From Alphaproteobacteria bacterium (GTDB lineage: Bacteria; Pseudomonadota; Alphaproteobacteria; JANQMY01): 64,000 nt of DNA. Location: NCBI GenBank assembly GCA_028289425.1, contig JANQPL010000011.1, positions 310,001 through 374,000 on the forward strand, read 5' to 3'. This document shows positions 41,850 through 50,181 of the stretch, in pieces; position 1 is the stretch's first letter; each line of letters opens with the position of its first letter. A program made the position numbers and the translations under genes. The notes beneath the pieces were generated by a model. It was given only the letters and a program-made list of their open reading frames with translations. It was not told the origin of the DNA and searched no databases.

Positions 41850-42281
41850 CTAACCCCCCATGGAGTCGTTCCAGCGGCGTTGCATCTCCTCCGGGCTCAC
41901 CTCTTCGATCTTGTGGGCGATGAACCAGGAATACCCGAACGGGTCTGTGACCATACCGCTGCGGTCGCCGAAGAATTCATCCTTCGGTTCGCGCACCACA
42001 GTAGCCCCCGCTTCCACCGCACGGGCAATCGCTTCGTCCGCATTGTCCACATAGATGTGCAGCTTGATGGGACATCCCCCGACCGTCTGTGGGCTGAGCG
42101 CTCCGAAATCCGGATATTCGTCAGCGATGAAGAGGTCAGCGCCGTTGATGCTAAATTCCGCATGCCCGATTTTTCCGTCCGGTCCATTGAGGCGATATTT
42201 TTCTTCGGCGCCGAAAGCTCTTTTGTAGAAATCCAACGCGGCGGCAGCGTCTTTGGCGGCAAGATAGGGGGTCAGCGACAT
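41850..42281 (-). CDS. VOC-family protein (PhnB/glyoxalase-like)
   Basis: This 143-residue VOC protein has LTPYLAAKDAAAALDFYKRAFGAEEKYRL, GHAEFSINGADLFIADEYP, IKLHIYVDNADEAIARAVEAGA and FGDRSGMVTDPFGYSWFIAHK. These are the repeats of the PhnB-like group; catalytic activity is uncertain and some members act in drug binding. It is divergent from a TetR gene, with an imperfect palindrome between, so it is the likely target of that regulator. Confidence 0.8.
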   Translation of the reverse strand: MSLTPYLAAKDAAAALDFYKRAFGAEEKYRLNGPDGKIGHAEFSINGADLFIADEYPDFGALSPQTVGGCPIKLHIYVDNADEAIARAVEAGATVVREPKDEFFGDRSGMVTDPFGYSWFIAHKIEEVSPEEMQRRWNDSMGG

Positions 42282-42302
42282 TGCATCTCTCCGAAAAAGT
42301 CT

Positions 42303-42340
42303 GTAGTATTAATGATACGGAACGTAACGTAATTATCTAC
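42303..42340. promoter_or_regulatory. Imperfect palindrome between VOC and TetR genes
   Basis: GTAG at 42303 and CTAC at 42337 bound an imperfect inverted repeat centred on TACGGAACGTA; ACGTAACGT is a second small palindrome inside it. It is the probable operator of the TetR protein encoded at 42368. Confidence 0.45.
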
Positions 42341-42367
42341 TGCCTGCAAGAAGAAAAAGACCCCCAA

Positions 42368-42949
42368 ATGTCGGAATCCGCAAAACGAAAGCCCGGCCGG
42401 CCGCGCAGCGAGGAGGCCCGCCGCAATATTCTGGCCGCTGCCATTGATCTGCTGGAGCAGGGCGGCCTCGCCGCCGTCACCATGGAAGCCATCGCCAAGC
42501 AAGCGCAAGTGGGCAAGCCAACCATTTACCGCTATTGGCCGAACGCCCAAGCGGTCATGATGACCGCGCTTATGGAGGCCCAGCCGGAAATCCCTGACAT
42601 CGAGAAAAAAGGGCCGACGCTCGATCAACTGCGCCGGCATGTGAAGGCCATTATTGCCATCTTCGCCACGCGGCGCGGACGCAGTGCCGCCATGCTGATC
42701 GCCGCCGCGGATGCCAACACGGAGGTGTCGAAAGCCTTCCGCAACCACGTCATTCTGAAAAGCCGTTCGGACGGCAAGGCGCTTTTGGACCAAGCCCTTA
42801 AGAACGGCGAACTGCCCGCAACCCTGGACACGGACTTGATCGCAGATCTGCTTTACGGGCCCATCTTTTTTCGAATGCTACTGGGTCATCAGCCGCTCGA
42901 TCCCAGATTTGGCGACGCGTTAGCCGATCAGGTGCTTGCCGCCCAATGA
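42368..42949 (+). CDS. TetR-family transcriptional regulator
   Basis: This 193-residue TetR protein opens KRKPGRPRSEEARRNILAA, then VTMEAIAKQAQVGKPTIYRYWPNAQAV (helix-turn-helix about 15-60), and has a TetR C-terminal domain of the short AcrR type. ATG 42368 is chosen because it follows GAAGAAAAAGA and gives a normal arm before the DNA-binding domain. It is divergent from the VOC gene and 76 bp ahead of a flavin monooxygenase gene, which it may also control. Confidence 0.82.
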   Translation: MSESAKRKPGRPRSEEARRNILAAAIDLLEQGGLAAVTMEAIAKQAQVGKPTIYRYWPNAQAVMMTALMEAQPEIPDIEKKGPTLDQLRRHVKAIIAIFATRRGRSAAMLIAAADANTEVSKAFRNHVILKSRSDGKALLDQALKNGELPATLDTDLIADLLYGPIFFRMLLGHQPLDPRFGDALADQVLAAQ

Positions 42950-43025
42950 CGCATCGGCCTTTTGCGCGGGCACGCCACCCATTACCATGCCCGCAGCGAC
43001 GGATTGAGCGTTAGGAGCACAGCGT

Positions 43026-44219
43026 ATGAAGGCGGTGATCGCCGGTGCCGGCATCGGCGGGCTGACGGCAGCCTTGTGTCTGAACCGTATCGGCATCGAG
43101 GTCGAAGTTCTCGAACGGTCGGATCAAACCGGCGATGTCGGGGCGGGCATTCAGCTCAGCCCCAACGGCACGCGCATCCTGCACCATTTGGGGCTTGAGC
43201 AAGCCCTGAGCGAGGTCGCCTTCCTGCCGCAGGGCGTCGAATTGCGCCTTGGCAAGTCGGGCTGGACCGTGAGCCACATCCCTTTAGGGGAAACCGTCCG
43301 TACACGGTATGGCTTTCCTTATTACCACATTCACCGCGGCGACTTGCACGGCGTGCTGTCCGACGCGGTCAAGAAGGCGTGCGGCGACGTAGTGCACACC
43401 AGTTCCGGTGTTGTCGGATTAATGCGACACGACGACGGTGTCACCGTCGAACTGGCTGACGGCACGCAAACCGAAGGAGACATTCTGGTGGGCTGCGACG
43501 GCATTCATTCCGCCGTGCGCGCAAGCCTCCAAGGCGAGATCAAACCGCGCTTCACGGGCATGGTGGCCTGGCGCGGCTTGGTGCCCACAAATGACCTGCC
43601 CGAAAATCTCATGAAGCCCGTGGTCACCAGCTGGATGGGGGCCGGCCGGCACGTGGTCACCTATTATGTACGCCGGGGGGAGCTGGTGAATTTCGTGGGC
43701 GTCGTGGAGCGTTCGGACTGGACCAAAGAAGGATGGAACGAACCCGGCAATAAAGAGGATCTGTTGCGGGATTTCGCTGGCTGGCACCCGTCCCTGCAAA
43801 CGCTGATGGAAGCCGTCGAAAATCCCTTTATCTGGGCGTTGTTCGACCGGGAACCGCTGGCGAAATGGTCCGACGGGCGCGCCACATTGTTGGGCGATGC
43901 CTGCCACCCCATGCTGCCCTTCATGGCTCAAGGAGGCGTCATGGCCATCGAAGATGCCTATGTATTGTCCACTTGCCTCGAGGCACAGAAGGAAGATCCG
44001 GCCCAGGCACTCGCAAGCTACGAAAACCTGCGCCTGTCCCGCACGGCCGGCGTGCAAAAGGGCGCCTGGCGAAACGGCAGGCTGTTCCACCTGTCGAACC
44101 CAATTGCCCGGCTGACCGCCTATGGGCCCATCGCCCTCGCCTCGCGGCTCGTCCCCGGCAAGACGTCCGCCCCACAGGACTGGCTTTATTCCTATGACGC
44201 GTTGAGCGTGCGCCCGTAG
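43026..44219 (+). CDS. FAD-dependent monooxygenase (salicylate hydroxylase-like)
   Basis: This 397-residue class A flavin monooxygenase has GAGIGG (7-12), the DG motif GDILVGCDGIHSAVR and the GD motif LLGDACHPMLPFMAQGG. The wording matches salicylate 1-monooxygenase/6-hydroxynicotinate 3-monooxygenase relatives, which hydroxylate with loss of carboxylate. AGGAGC precedes the ATG. It follows a TetR gene in the same direction, so it may be regulated by it. The substrate is not determined. Confidence 0.85.
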   Translation: MKAVIAGAGIGGLTAALCLNRIGIEVEVLERSDQTGDVGAGIQLSPNGTRILHHLGLEQALSEVAFLPQGVELRLGKSGWTVSHIPLGETVRTRYGFPYYHIHRGDLHGVLSDAVKKACGDVVHTSSGVVGLMRHDDGVTVELADGTQTEGDILVGCDGIHSAVRASLQGEIKPRFTGMVAWRGLVPTNDLPENLMKPVVTSWMGAGRHVVTYYVRRGELVNFVGVVERSDWTKEGWNEPGNKEDLLRDFAGWHPSLQTLMEAVENPFIWALFDREPLAKWSDGRATLLGDACHPMLPFMAQGGVMAIEDAYVLSTCLEAQKEDPAQALASYENLRLSRTAGVQKGAWRNGRLFHLSNPIARLTAYGPIALASRLVPGKTSAPQDWLYSYDALSVRP

Positions 44220-44324
44220 CCTCGTGTCGCTAAAATTCCACGATTTTTAACACGCCTTGCGGCCCGGCAGCGCTTTACCTTGTGCCCGTAGACCCATAAA
44301 ATCCGCGGCCAGGGGGGCCTTTCT

Positions 44325-45689
44325 GTGCGGCGTAAGATACCCACCATCGGAACATCACTGAAAGTATTGGCGGTCCTTGTCCTGCTGGTGGCAGGGGGCG
44401 CGCCCGCGATCGATGGTGCACACGCATCCACCGACGAAAGTGCGCGCGCCGAATTCGATTCCGCCTATGAAGCGGTGCTGCAAGACCCCGGCAACTACAC
44501 CCATGTGTGGCGGTTCGTAATCGCCGCCAAACGCATCGGCGACTACGAAGCGGCCATCGGCGTGCTGGAGCCGATCCTGTTGGTGGATTCAAACCAGCAA
44601 TTGATCCGCTCCGAAGTGGGCCTGCTCTACTACCGCATGGGCGCGTATGATGCCGCCAAGTCTCACTTACAAATTGCACTGGCATCAGGCGAGTTGTCGC
44701 CGGAACGTGCTGCCACGGTTTCGTCGGTGCTGGCGCGCGCGGAAAAACAAACCCGCCGAAACAAAATTAGCGGGGCTGTGACCGCCGGCTTGCGCTACCA
44801 ATCGAACCCCACTTTTGTTTCCAACAGCGACACGGTGACGTTCCAAGACACGCAACTCTTGCTGAGCGCGGTTCCCGACCCGGAGGGGGATGGCAACTTC
44901 TTTTTGTCGAGCTGGTTTCGCCATCAATACGATCTGAACCGGCAGAACGAAGCTGCGTTCGATACCAACGCAACGCTCTATTTCACCCAGCAATTCGATG
45001 AGACCGACACCGACATCTTGTCGTTTGCGGCCGAACCGGGATTTGCCTTCAAGCCCTTCCGTTTGTCGGCCCCTTGGCTACACCTGCGCCCGCATCTTTA
45101 CGGCAATGTGCTGACCATTGCCGATGATTTGTACGCCTTGTCCTACGGCGCGGGACTGGATGCGACCGCCGACATCACCGACCGGATCCGCACAGAATTC
45201 ACATATCAACGGCGGCAGCGGGATTTCGATGCCACCCCCGAACGGCCCTTCGCCGAATTGTTGGACGGATCGGAAGATCACTACCGGGTGCAGGCGTTCT
45301 TCCTGCTGCCCAAGCGGTTTGTCTTGAAGCTGTCTGGCTTGGGCATTCGCACATCGACCGATGCGGAAATCAAGGACAATTGGCTTTTTGGCGTGGCGGG
45401 CCAGCTCAATTACCGCTATCCGCCGCCGCTCGCTTGGGGCGACAGCCAATGGCGGGCCTGGCTGCGGGTGGTTGGCGAGTTCCGCGAATTCGATGATCCC
45501 GACCCTGCGCTAAGTTCAACCGTCGAACGGAAGGATCAGCGCTTGACCGTGGCCGTGGGCAATTCGGCCAATCTTTACAAAAGCCTCGATCTCAACATCG
45601 AATACCTGGTGCAGAATCAAGAGTCCGAGTTCAACCAGTTTGAATTCGTCAATCACAGCGGCATTGTTAGCGTGACCTACCGGTACTGA
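44325..45689 (+). CDS. SLAM-like outer-membrane protein (TPR plus beta barrel)
   Basis: This 454-residue exported protein starts at GTG 44325 behind GGGGGG. After a signal peptide (about 1-37) come TPR-like helices (FDSAYEAVLQDPGNYTHVWR, GDYEAAIGVLEPILL, GLLYYRMGAYDAAKSHL) to about 150, then a 300-residue beta-barrel region (GLRYQSNPTFVSN) ending in the outer-membrane signal VSVTYRY. This TPR-plus-barrel plan is that of the surface lipoprotein assembly modifier (SLAM/DUF560) group, which brings proteins to the cell surface. It is followed 9 bp later by the FecR-domain gene, a candidate partner or cargo. Confidence 0.75.
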   Translation: MRRKIPTIGTSLKVLAVLVLLVAGGAPAIDGAHASTDESARAEFDSAYEAVLQDPGNYTHVWRFVIAAKRIGDYEAAIGVLEPILLVDSNQQLIRSEVGLLYYRMGAYDAAKSHLQIALASGELSPERAATVSSVLARAEKQTRRNKISGAVTAGLRYQSNPTFVSNSDTVTFQDTQLLLSAVPDPEGDGNFFLSSWFRHQYDLNRQNEAAFDTNATLYFTQQFDETDTDILSFAAEPGFAFKPFRLSAPWLHLRPHLYGNVLTIADDLYALSYGAGLDATADITDRIRTEFTYQRRQRDFDATPERPFAELLDGSEDHYRVQAFFLLPKRFVLKLSGLGIRTSTDAEIKDNWLFGVAGQLNYRYPPPLAWGDSQWRAWLRVVGEFREFDDPDPALSSTVERKDQRLTVAVGNSANLYKSLDLNIEYLVQNQESEFNQFEFVNHSGIVSVTYRY

Positions 45690-45698
45690 GGAAAGGCG

Positions 45699-46586
45699 AT
45701 GGGAAGCACCCGTGACATATGGCTGGCCGCCACGGCGATCTCCGCGCTTCTCGCGGGGCAGACCGACGGCATGGCTCAGCAACAGGCGGGGGTCGCCAGC
45801 ATCGTCAACCCGACCGCCACCGGCGAGCTTGCACGCCGCGGTATTCGCACGATCCAAGTAGGGGATGCGGTCTTCAGCGATGAACGCATTTCCACTGGCC
45901 CAAGGGGCCAGGTGCAATTGCTGCTTCTGGATAAAACATCGGTCACCGTCGGCCCTAATTCCGATTTGGTGATCGACAGATTCGTTTACGACCCGGCTAC
46001 GAACACCGGCGAGATGGCCATGCGCTTTTCGAAAGGCGTGTTCCGGTTTGTGGGCGGGCGCGCCAGCAAGGACCAAGAGGTCGAAGTCAACACCCCCACT
46101 GCCGTGATCGGCATTCGGGGCGGCATTTTGCTGATGCGCGAAACCGACGACGGCACCATTCAGGCCATCTTCCTGGCTGGTGACGCCATGACGGCCACGG
46201 TGAACAACGGCCCCACCGAAACCATCACCCGCACGGGCTTCATGTTCACCCTGTCACCCGATGGCGGGCTCGACATTTCCCGTGCACCGGACACGCTGAT
46301 CGCCGAGATTATGGCGCAGCTTCAAGAGCAAACCGGAACCCAGCAAGGCACCGGCGGCACCGTGACCGTGACCGGCCTGGGCGACACCCTCACCTTCCAA
46401 CAGGTGCCGGAAAGCGCGGATGCCTCGGGTCTGGGGCCGCAAACGCTGGATGAGCTCATCACCGAGATGGGCATCGACATCGAGAACTTCGAAAGCCTGC
46501 AGGACATCATCAAAGAACTAGGCTTGGATGCGACGGCCGGCAGCGGCGGGCAGGGCGGCTTCGGTGGCACCGGCGTCATTCCGTAG
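45699..46586 (+). CDS. FecR-domain secreted protein
   Basis: This 295-residue exported protein has a signal peptide to about residue 26 (GMA before QQQ) and a FecR domain (RTIQVGDAVFSDERISTGPRG, KTSVTVGPNSDLVIDRFVYD, VNTPTAVIGIRGGILL). The C-terminal part is Gly/Thr/Gln-rich and acidic. Unlike classical FecR anti-sigma proteins it has no membrane anchor in the middle and no sigma-factor gene beside it. GAGGAAAGGCG precedes the ATG. Pairing with a SLAM-like barrel suggests it is a surface or periplasmic structural protein moved by that barrel. Confidence 0.78.
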   Translation: MGSTRDIWLAATAISALLAGQTDGMAQQQAGVASIVNPTATGELARRGIRTIQVGDAVFSDERISTGPRGQVQLLLLDKTSVTVGPNSDLVIDRFVYDPATNTGEMAMRFSKGVFRFVGGRASKDQEVEVNTPTAVIGIRGGILLMRETDDGTIQAIFLAGDAMTATVNNGPTETITRTGFMFTLSPDGGLDISRAPDTLIAEIMAQLQEQTGTQQGTGGTVTVTGLGDTLTFQQVPESADASGLGPQTLDELITEMGIDIENFESLQDIIKELGLDATAGSGGQGGFGGTGVIP

Positions 46587-46600
46587 AGCGGTATCGGACG

Positions 46601-47425
46601 TTACGCAAGGCTGTAGCCGAACCCCTTCATTTGCGCGCCCGCGATCCGGTTGAACGTCTTGTGCTGTTGGGTGGTCCAATGAGACCAACGCTTCAGCGGG
46701 TCGAAAGAGGGATCTTTCTGCACCGGTGTCCAGTGCAACGGCGTGCCCTGCGCACGGCCAAACGTGGACGATCCGCGCACCGGCATATCCACAGCGCCGG
46801 TGAAACTGTAGACAGCCCTGTCCAGGGCCAAGAAATCTAGAATGCGCCCGATCATATCCGCTGGATCGCTCACCAGATCTTCATAGCGCACCAGCATATA
46901 CGGATACTCCGTAAGCGGATGGCATTGCCGGAAGGACTGAATGATATCGGCGCCATCGGCCCAGGCTTGGGCAAGACCTGCGAACAGATCGTCACCGAAG
47001 CGCCCGTCACCGGGCCAGCTTCGCATATGGGATTCCACGACCGCGCGTCCGTCCCGCACCACGATGAGAAGCTTGGCCGCCGGAAAAGTCTTGAAGAACA
47101 AATCAAGCCGTCCCGGCACCGGTGTTTTGGTGAGCACGCGCCCACCCCCCGCCAGGGCCGTCAGCCAGCCCATCAATCCGACGCCCAAGGCACTCAACAC
47201 GTCCCGCGTTGCGCTTTCGGGCGCCGGCGGCGTGAGATTGGACCAATGGCGCCCGACGGCGTCGGCAAAGGCTTCCAGCTTGTCCGCGTGGGCGAGGAAA
47301 TAATCCTCATAGATCGGGCCCGGCCGGGAGACATCCGGATGCAGGTTGATGAGATCGCACAGGTAATTGGTGCCGCAGCGCGGGCGGATACCGGCAATGA
47401 CGATGGGGGATAAGTCAGCAGCCAT
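46601..47425 (-). CDS. Sulfotransferase-family protein
   Basis: This 274-residue protein has a PAPS-dependent sulfotransferase fold. The 5'-phosphosulfate loop reads IAGIRPRCGTNYLCDLINLHP at about 8-28, and the 3'-phosphate motif LLIVVRDGRAVVESHMRSW lies near the middle. Such bacterial enzymes sulfate cell-surface or secreted glycans. ATG 47425 is chosen because the P-loop then sits close to the N-terminus; the frame is open further upstream. It overlaps the end of the two-domain glycosyltransferase gene by 11 bp, so the two probably modify one surface glycan. Confidence 0.75.
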   Translation of the reverse strand: MAADLSPIVIAGIRPRCGTNYLCDLINLHPDVSRPGPIYEDYFLAHADKLEAFADAVGRHWSNLTPPAPESATRDVLSALGVGLMGWLTALAGGGRVLTKTPVPGRLDLFFKTFPAAKLLIVVRDGRAVVESHMRSWPGDGRFGDDLFAGLAQAWADGADIIQSFRQCHPLTEYPYMLVRYEDLVSDPADMIGRILDFLALDRAVYSFTGAVDMPVRGSSTFGRAQGTPLHWTPVQKDPSFDPLKRWSHWTTQQHKTFNRIAGAQMKGFGYSLA

Positions 47426-48905
47426 CCGCCAATACCGTTTCAGGTGCAAACGTAACGAGGGGTCGCGCGATCCGCACCGGCGATCCGCGCAAGCCCCCGG
47501 GATCGTCCGGCGGCGCCATATGGCCAAGGCACGCAGCCGCAATATCGGCGCCCGTGAGCACATCCTGGCCCGTCGCGCGCGTCACTGAGGGAACCAATTC
47601 CGACCGCATCGCCAAACAGGAAACACCATTGGGATAAGGCATGCGATCGAATTCTTGCCGTGGATCGGTGGCGGGCCACAGATGCTCATGGGGCAGCGGC
47701 GCGGGGTCGCCGTCCGGGCCGGCAACGCAACCATCGGCATAGGTGAAGACTGGCATTTCCGCCGGAAAGGAATTGGCCCGCAATTGTTCTTCCAGATAGG
47801 CCGGATGCCAGCGGTCGCGCGGATCAAGGGGCGCCACCAGCGGCGCGCCGGCAAGACGCATGCCCTTCAGCAGAGCTTCCCCCAAGCCAATGTCGCCGGA
47901 TATTTCAACCAGCGTTAGCCGGTCATCGCCCAAGGTAGTACGCACCGCGCGGGCGGCCGGGCCGAACGCCGAATTGGCGACGAGCAAGATCTCGAGGTCC
48001 GAAACCGTTTGTTCCTGTACGGAGCGCACCGCGCCCATCAGCACCTTTTCGGGAAACAAGGCGGGGATGACGACGGAAACCCGCTGCGGTCTTATTTGGC
48101 CGATCCAATGTTCGACGCCGCGCCGGGCAATAATGTTGCCGCCCACTTTTTTGTCCACGTCGATCAACCGGCTGAGATAGGGCATGGCGGCCGGGTGGCG
48201 CCGGCCGCGCCCCAGCACTTCCTTCGCTTCCTGCCACCATTGGTCATACCGCTTGGTCACCCCATCGGCAGAAAGCGCATAGCGCACCAGCGGCCGCCGC
48301 ACCTGCACGAAGGGCCGGTCAAGACTAAGCGCCAAGCGCATCCACAGATCGAAATCATGGCTGATGCTGAGCGTGGCATCGAAGCCACCGATCAAATCGA
48401 ACGCATCGCGCCGCACCACCGTAAGGGACTGGGAATGGATAAACCCGCCCTTGAGGGTGGCTAGGCGCTGGTCCTGATCATCGGTGCCGCAGGCAATCAC
48501 CCGTTCGAGCCCATAAGGGTCCCACACCTGGATATAGTCGCAATAACTCATCGCAGCTTGGGGCGCGGCATCGAGGGCGGCGCGATGACCGGCAAGACAG
48601 TCCGGCAAATAGGTGTCGTCGCTGTCGAGAAAAGCAATGAGCCCGCCCCGGGCCGCGTCCACACCGGTATTGGCCGCCGCTCCGGCCCCTTGATTTTCAG
48701 GGTGCTGAATAATACGCACGCGCGCATCGCTACCATATCGCGCCGCCACCTGGTCCCGGGAGCCGTCGGTCGAGGCATCGTCGACGACGATCACCTCGAA
48801 ATCTTGATCGGTTTGGCGGAGTACACTATCGATCGCGTCGAGCACACGGTCCCGCCGGTTGAAGCACCGAATGACCACGGAAAAGGCGGACGCCGACTCA
48901 GACAT
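47415..48905 (-). CDS. Two-domain family-2 glycosyltransferase
   Basis: This 496-residue protein holds two GT2 (GT-A) domains. The first (about 8-240) has FSVVIRCFNRRDRVLDAIDSVLRQ, VVVDDASTDGSRD and AFLDSDDTYLPD, a complete nucleotide-sugar site. The second (about 280-490) begins VSVVIPALFPEKVLMGAVRSVQE and has APLDPRDRWHPAYLEE. No membrane segment is seen. It transfers sugars to a surface glycan. The first ATG at 48905 is used; GTG 48914 is an alternative. It overlaps the sulfotransferase gene. Confidence 0.83.
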   Translation of the reverse strand: MSESASAFSVVIRCFNRRDRVLDAIDSVLRQTDQDFEVIVVDDASTDGSRDQVAARYGSDARVRIIQHPENQGAGAAANTGVDAARGGLIAFLDSDDTYLPDCLAGHRAALDAAPQAAMSYCDYIQVWDPYGLERVIACGTDDQDQRLATLKGGFIHSQSLTVVRRDAFDLIGGFDATLSISHDFDLWMRLALSLDRPFVQVRRPLVRYALSADGVTKRYDQWWQEAKEVLGRGRRHPAAMPYLSRLIDVDKKVGGNIIARRGVEHWIGQIRPQRVSVVIPALFPEKVLMGAVRSVQEQTVSDLEILLVANSAFGPAARAVRTTLGDDRLTLVEISGDIGLGEALLKGMRLAGAPLVAPLDPRDRWHPAYLEEQLRANSFPAEMPVFTYADGCVAGPDGDPAPLPHEHLWPATDPRQEFDRMPYPNGVSCLAMRSELVPSVTRATGQDVLTGADIAAACLGHMAPPDDPGGLRGSPVRIARPLVTFAPETVLADGC

Positions 48906-48935
48906 GTCCGACACGGGCCGCCCTCACGCGCTCTT

Positions 48936-50009
48936 CTAGTCTGCGCCGTTTTCCACGGGCAGGTTTTCCGCCCGCCAGCGCAACATGCCGCCTGCAAGAT
49001 TGACGGCGTTCTCGATACCCTCGCGCCGCAGAAGGTTGATCGCTTGGGCGGACCGGCCCCCCGCCCGGCACACGCTGACGATGGGCCGCTCCTTGTCCAG
49101 GGCAGCGCATTTCTCGGATAGCTCGCCCAATGGAATCGACACGGCCCCGGCGATATGTCCCAGAGGCCCGTCGAATTCAGCCGGCTCGCGCACGTCAAGC
49201 ACCTGCACCTGGTCCAAATGTTCCTCAAGAACGCGCGGCTCGATTTCCCAGAACCCGGCAAAGGTGAATTTTACCGGCGCCCAATCCGGCTGGCCGCCCG
49301 CGTCTATCTCGTCTTCGGGCTTGCCGCATTTCATATTGGCGGGCACGGCCTCTTTCATCTTCTTTGGATGCGCCAGGCCCAAATTGTCCATGTAGCCCAC
49401 GAAATCGCTTTCGGCCAGTTGGCCCCCCAGCCGAGGGTTGAAGGCTTTTTCTTCGCCCACGGAACTGACCGTCAAGCCCCGATAATCATGACCGGGATAA
49501 ATGAGGCAGGTGTCCGGCAGGGTGAAGATTTGACTGTGGACCGAGCGATAGAGTGTCGATGCATTGCCCCCTTGAAAATCCGTTCGGCCGGCGCCGCGCA
49601 CCAGCAGGCAATCGCCGGTCAAAACCAAACTCTCGTCATCCATGACCAGCGCAATGCAGCCCGCCGTGTGGCCGGGCGTTTCCCGCACTTCCAAATAGCG
49701 GTTGCCGAACTGAATCTTGTCCAGATGATCCACATAAAATGTGGCCCCGCGGGCACCGGCATTCTTGGAGATGTAGATGCTGCTGCCGCACTCTTCCGAA
49801 AACAGCCACGCGGCGGTGATGTGGTCCGCATGCACATGGGTCTCTACCGTGCCCACCAGCTTCAGGTCCAGGTCCCGAATGAGCGCACCGTCCCGACGGA
49901 ACTGCTCGAATACAGGGTCCACCAGCACCGCTTCCCGGCTGGCGCTGTCGGCCACCAGATAGGTGTAGGTGGATGATTCCGGATCGAAGAGCTGCCGAAA
50001 AATGATCAT
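48936..50009 (-). CDS. Persulfide dioxygenase-rhodanese fusion (ETHE1-like)
   Basis: This 357-residue chain has an N-terminal metallo-beta-lactamase domain of the ETHE1/persulfide dioxygenase type: ETHVHADH (His58, His60, Asp62, His63), His114 (TPGHTAG) and Asp133 (TGDCLL), and YPGHDY. A C-terminal rhodanese domain follows with LDVREPAEF and the active site VCRAGGRSAQ (Cys314). The pair oxidises glutathione persulfide to sulfite and swaps sulfur with thiosulfate. ATG 50009 is chosen over the in-frame upstream start because the family begins MIIFRQLFD. It is useful for sulfide detoxification and possibly for handling selenium-sulfur pools. Confidence 0.88.
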   Translation of the reverse strand: MIIFRQLFDPESSTYTYLVADSASREAVLVDPVFEQFRRDGALIRDLDLKLVGTVETHVHADHITAAWLFSEECGSSIYISKNAGARGATFYVDHLDKIQFGNRYLEVRETPGHTAGCIALVMDDESLVLTGDCLLVRGAGRTDFQGGNASTLYRSVHSQIFTLPDTCLIYPGHDYRGLTVSSVGEEKAFNPRLGGQLAESDFVGYMDNLGLAHPKKMKEAVPANMKCGKPEDEIDAGGQPDWAPVKFTFAGFWEIEPRVLEEHLDQVQVLDVREPAEFDGPLGHIAGAVSIPLGELSEKCAALDKERPIVSVCRAGGRSAQAINLLRREGIENAVNLAGGMLRWRAENLPVENGAD

Positions 50010-50181
50010 GTTGAATCCCGTCTGACGAGGTTTTGGGTGGGCGTGTGTCCCACCGCCGACCAAAATACTACCATGATGAGGCCGGTGGAATGGCGCATCC
50101 CTCCACTGCTTGGCGTTTGTTTGGCCGCGCCGGCTCTGTTATCTGCTTAGAGCGCCAGGCAGCCAAGGACGGGGGGAGAAT

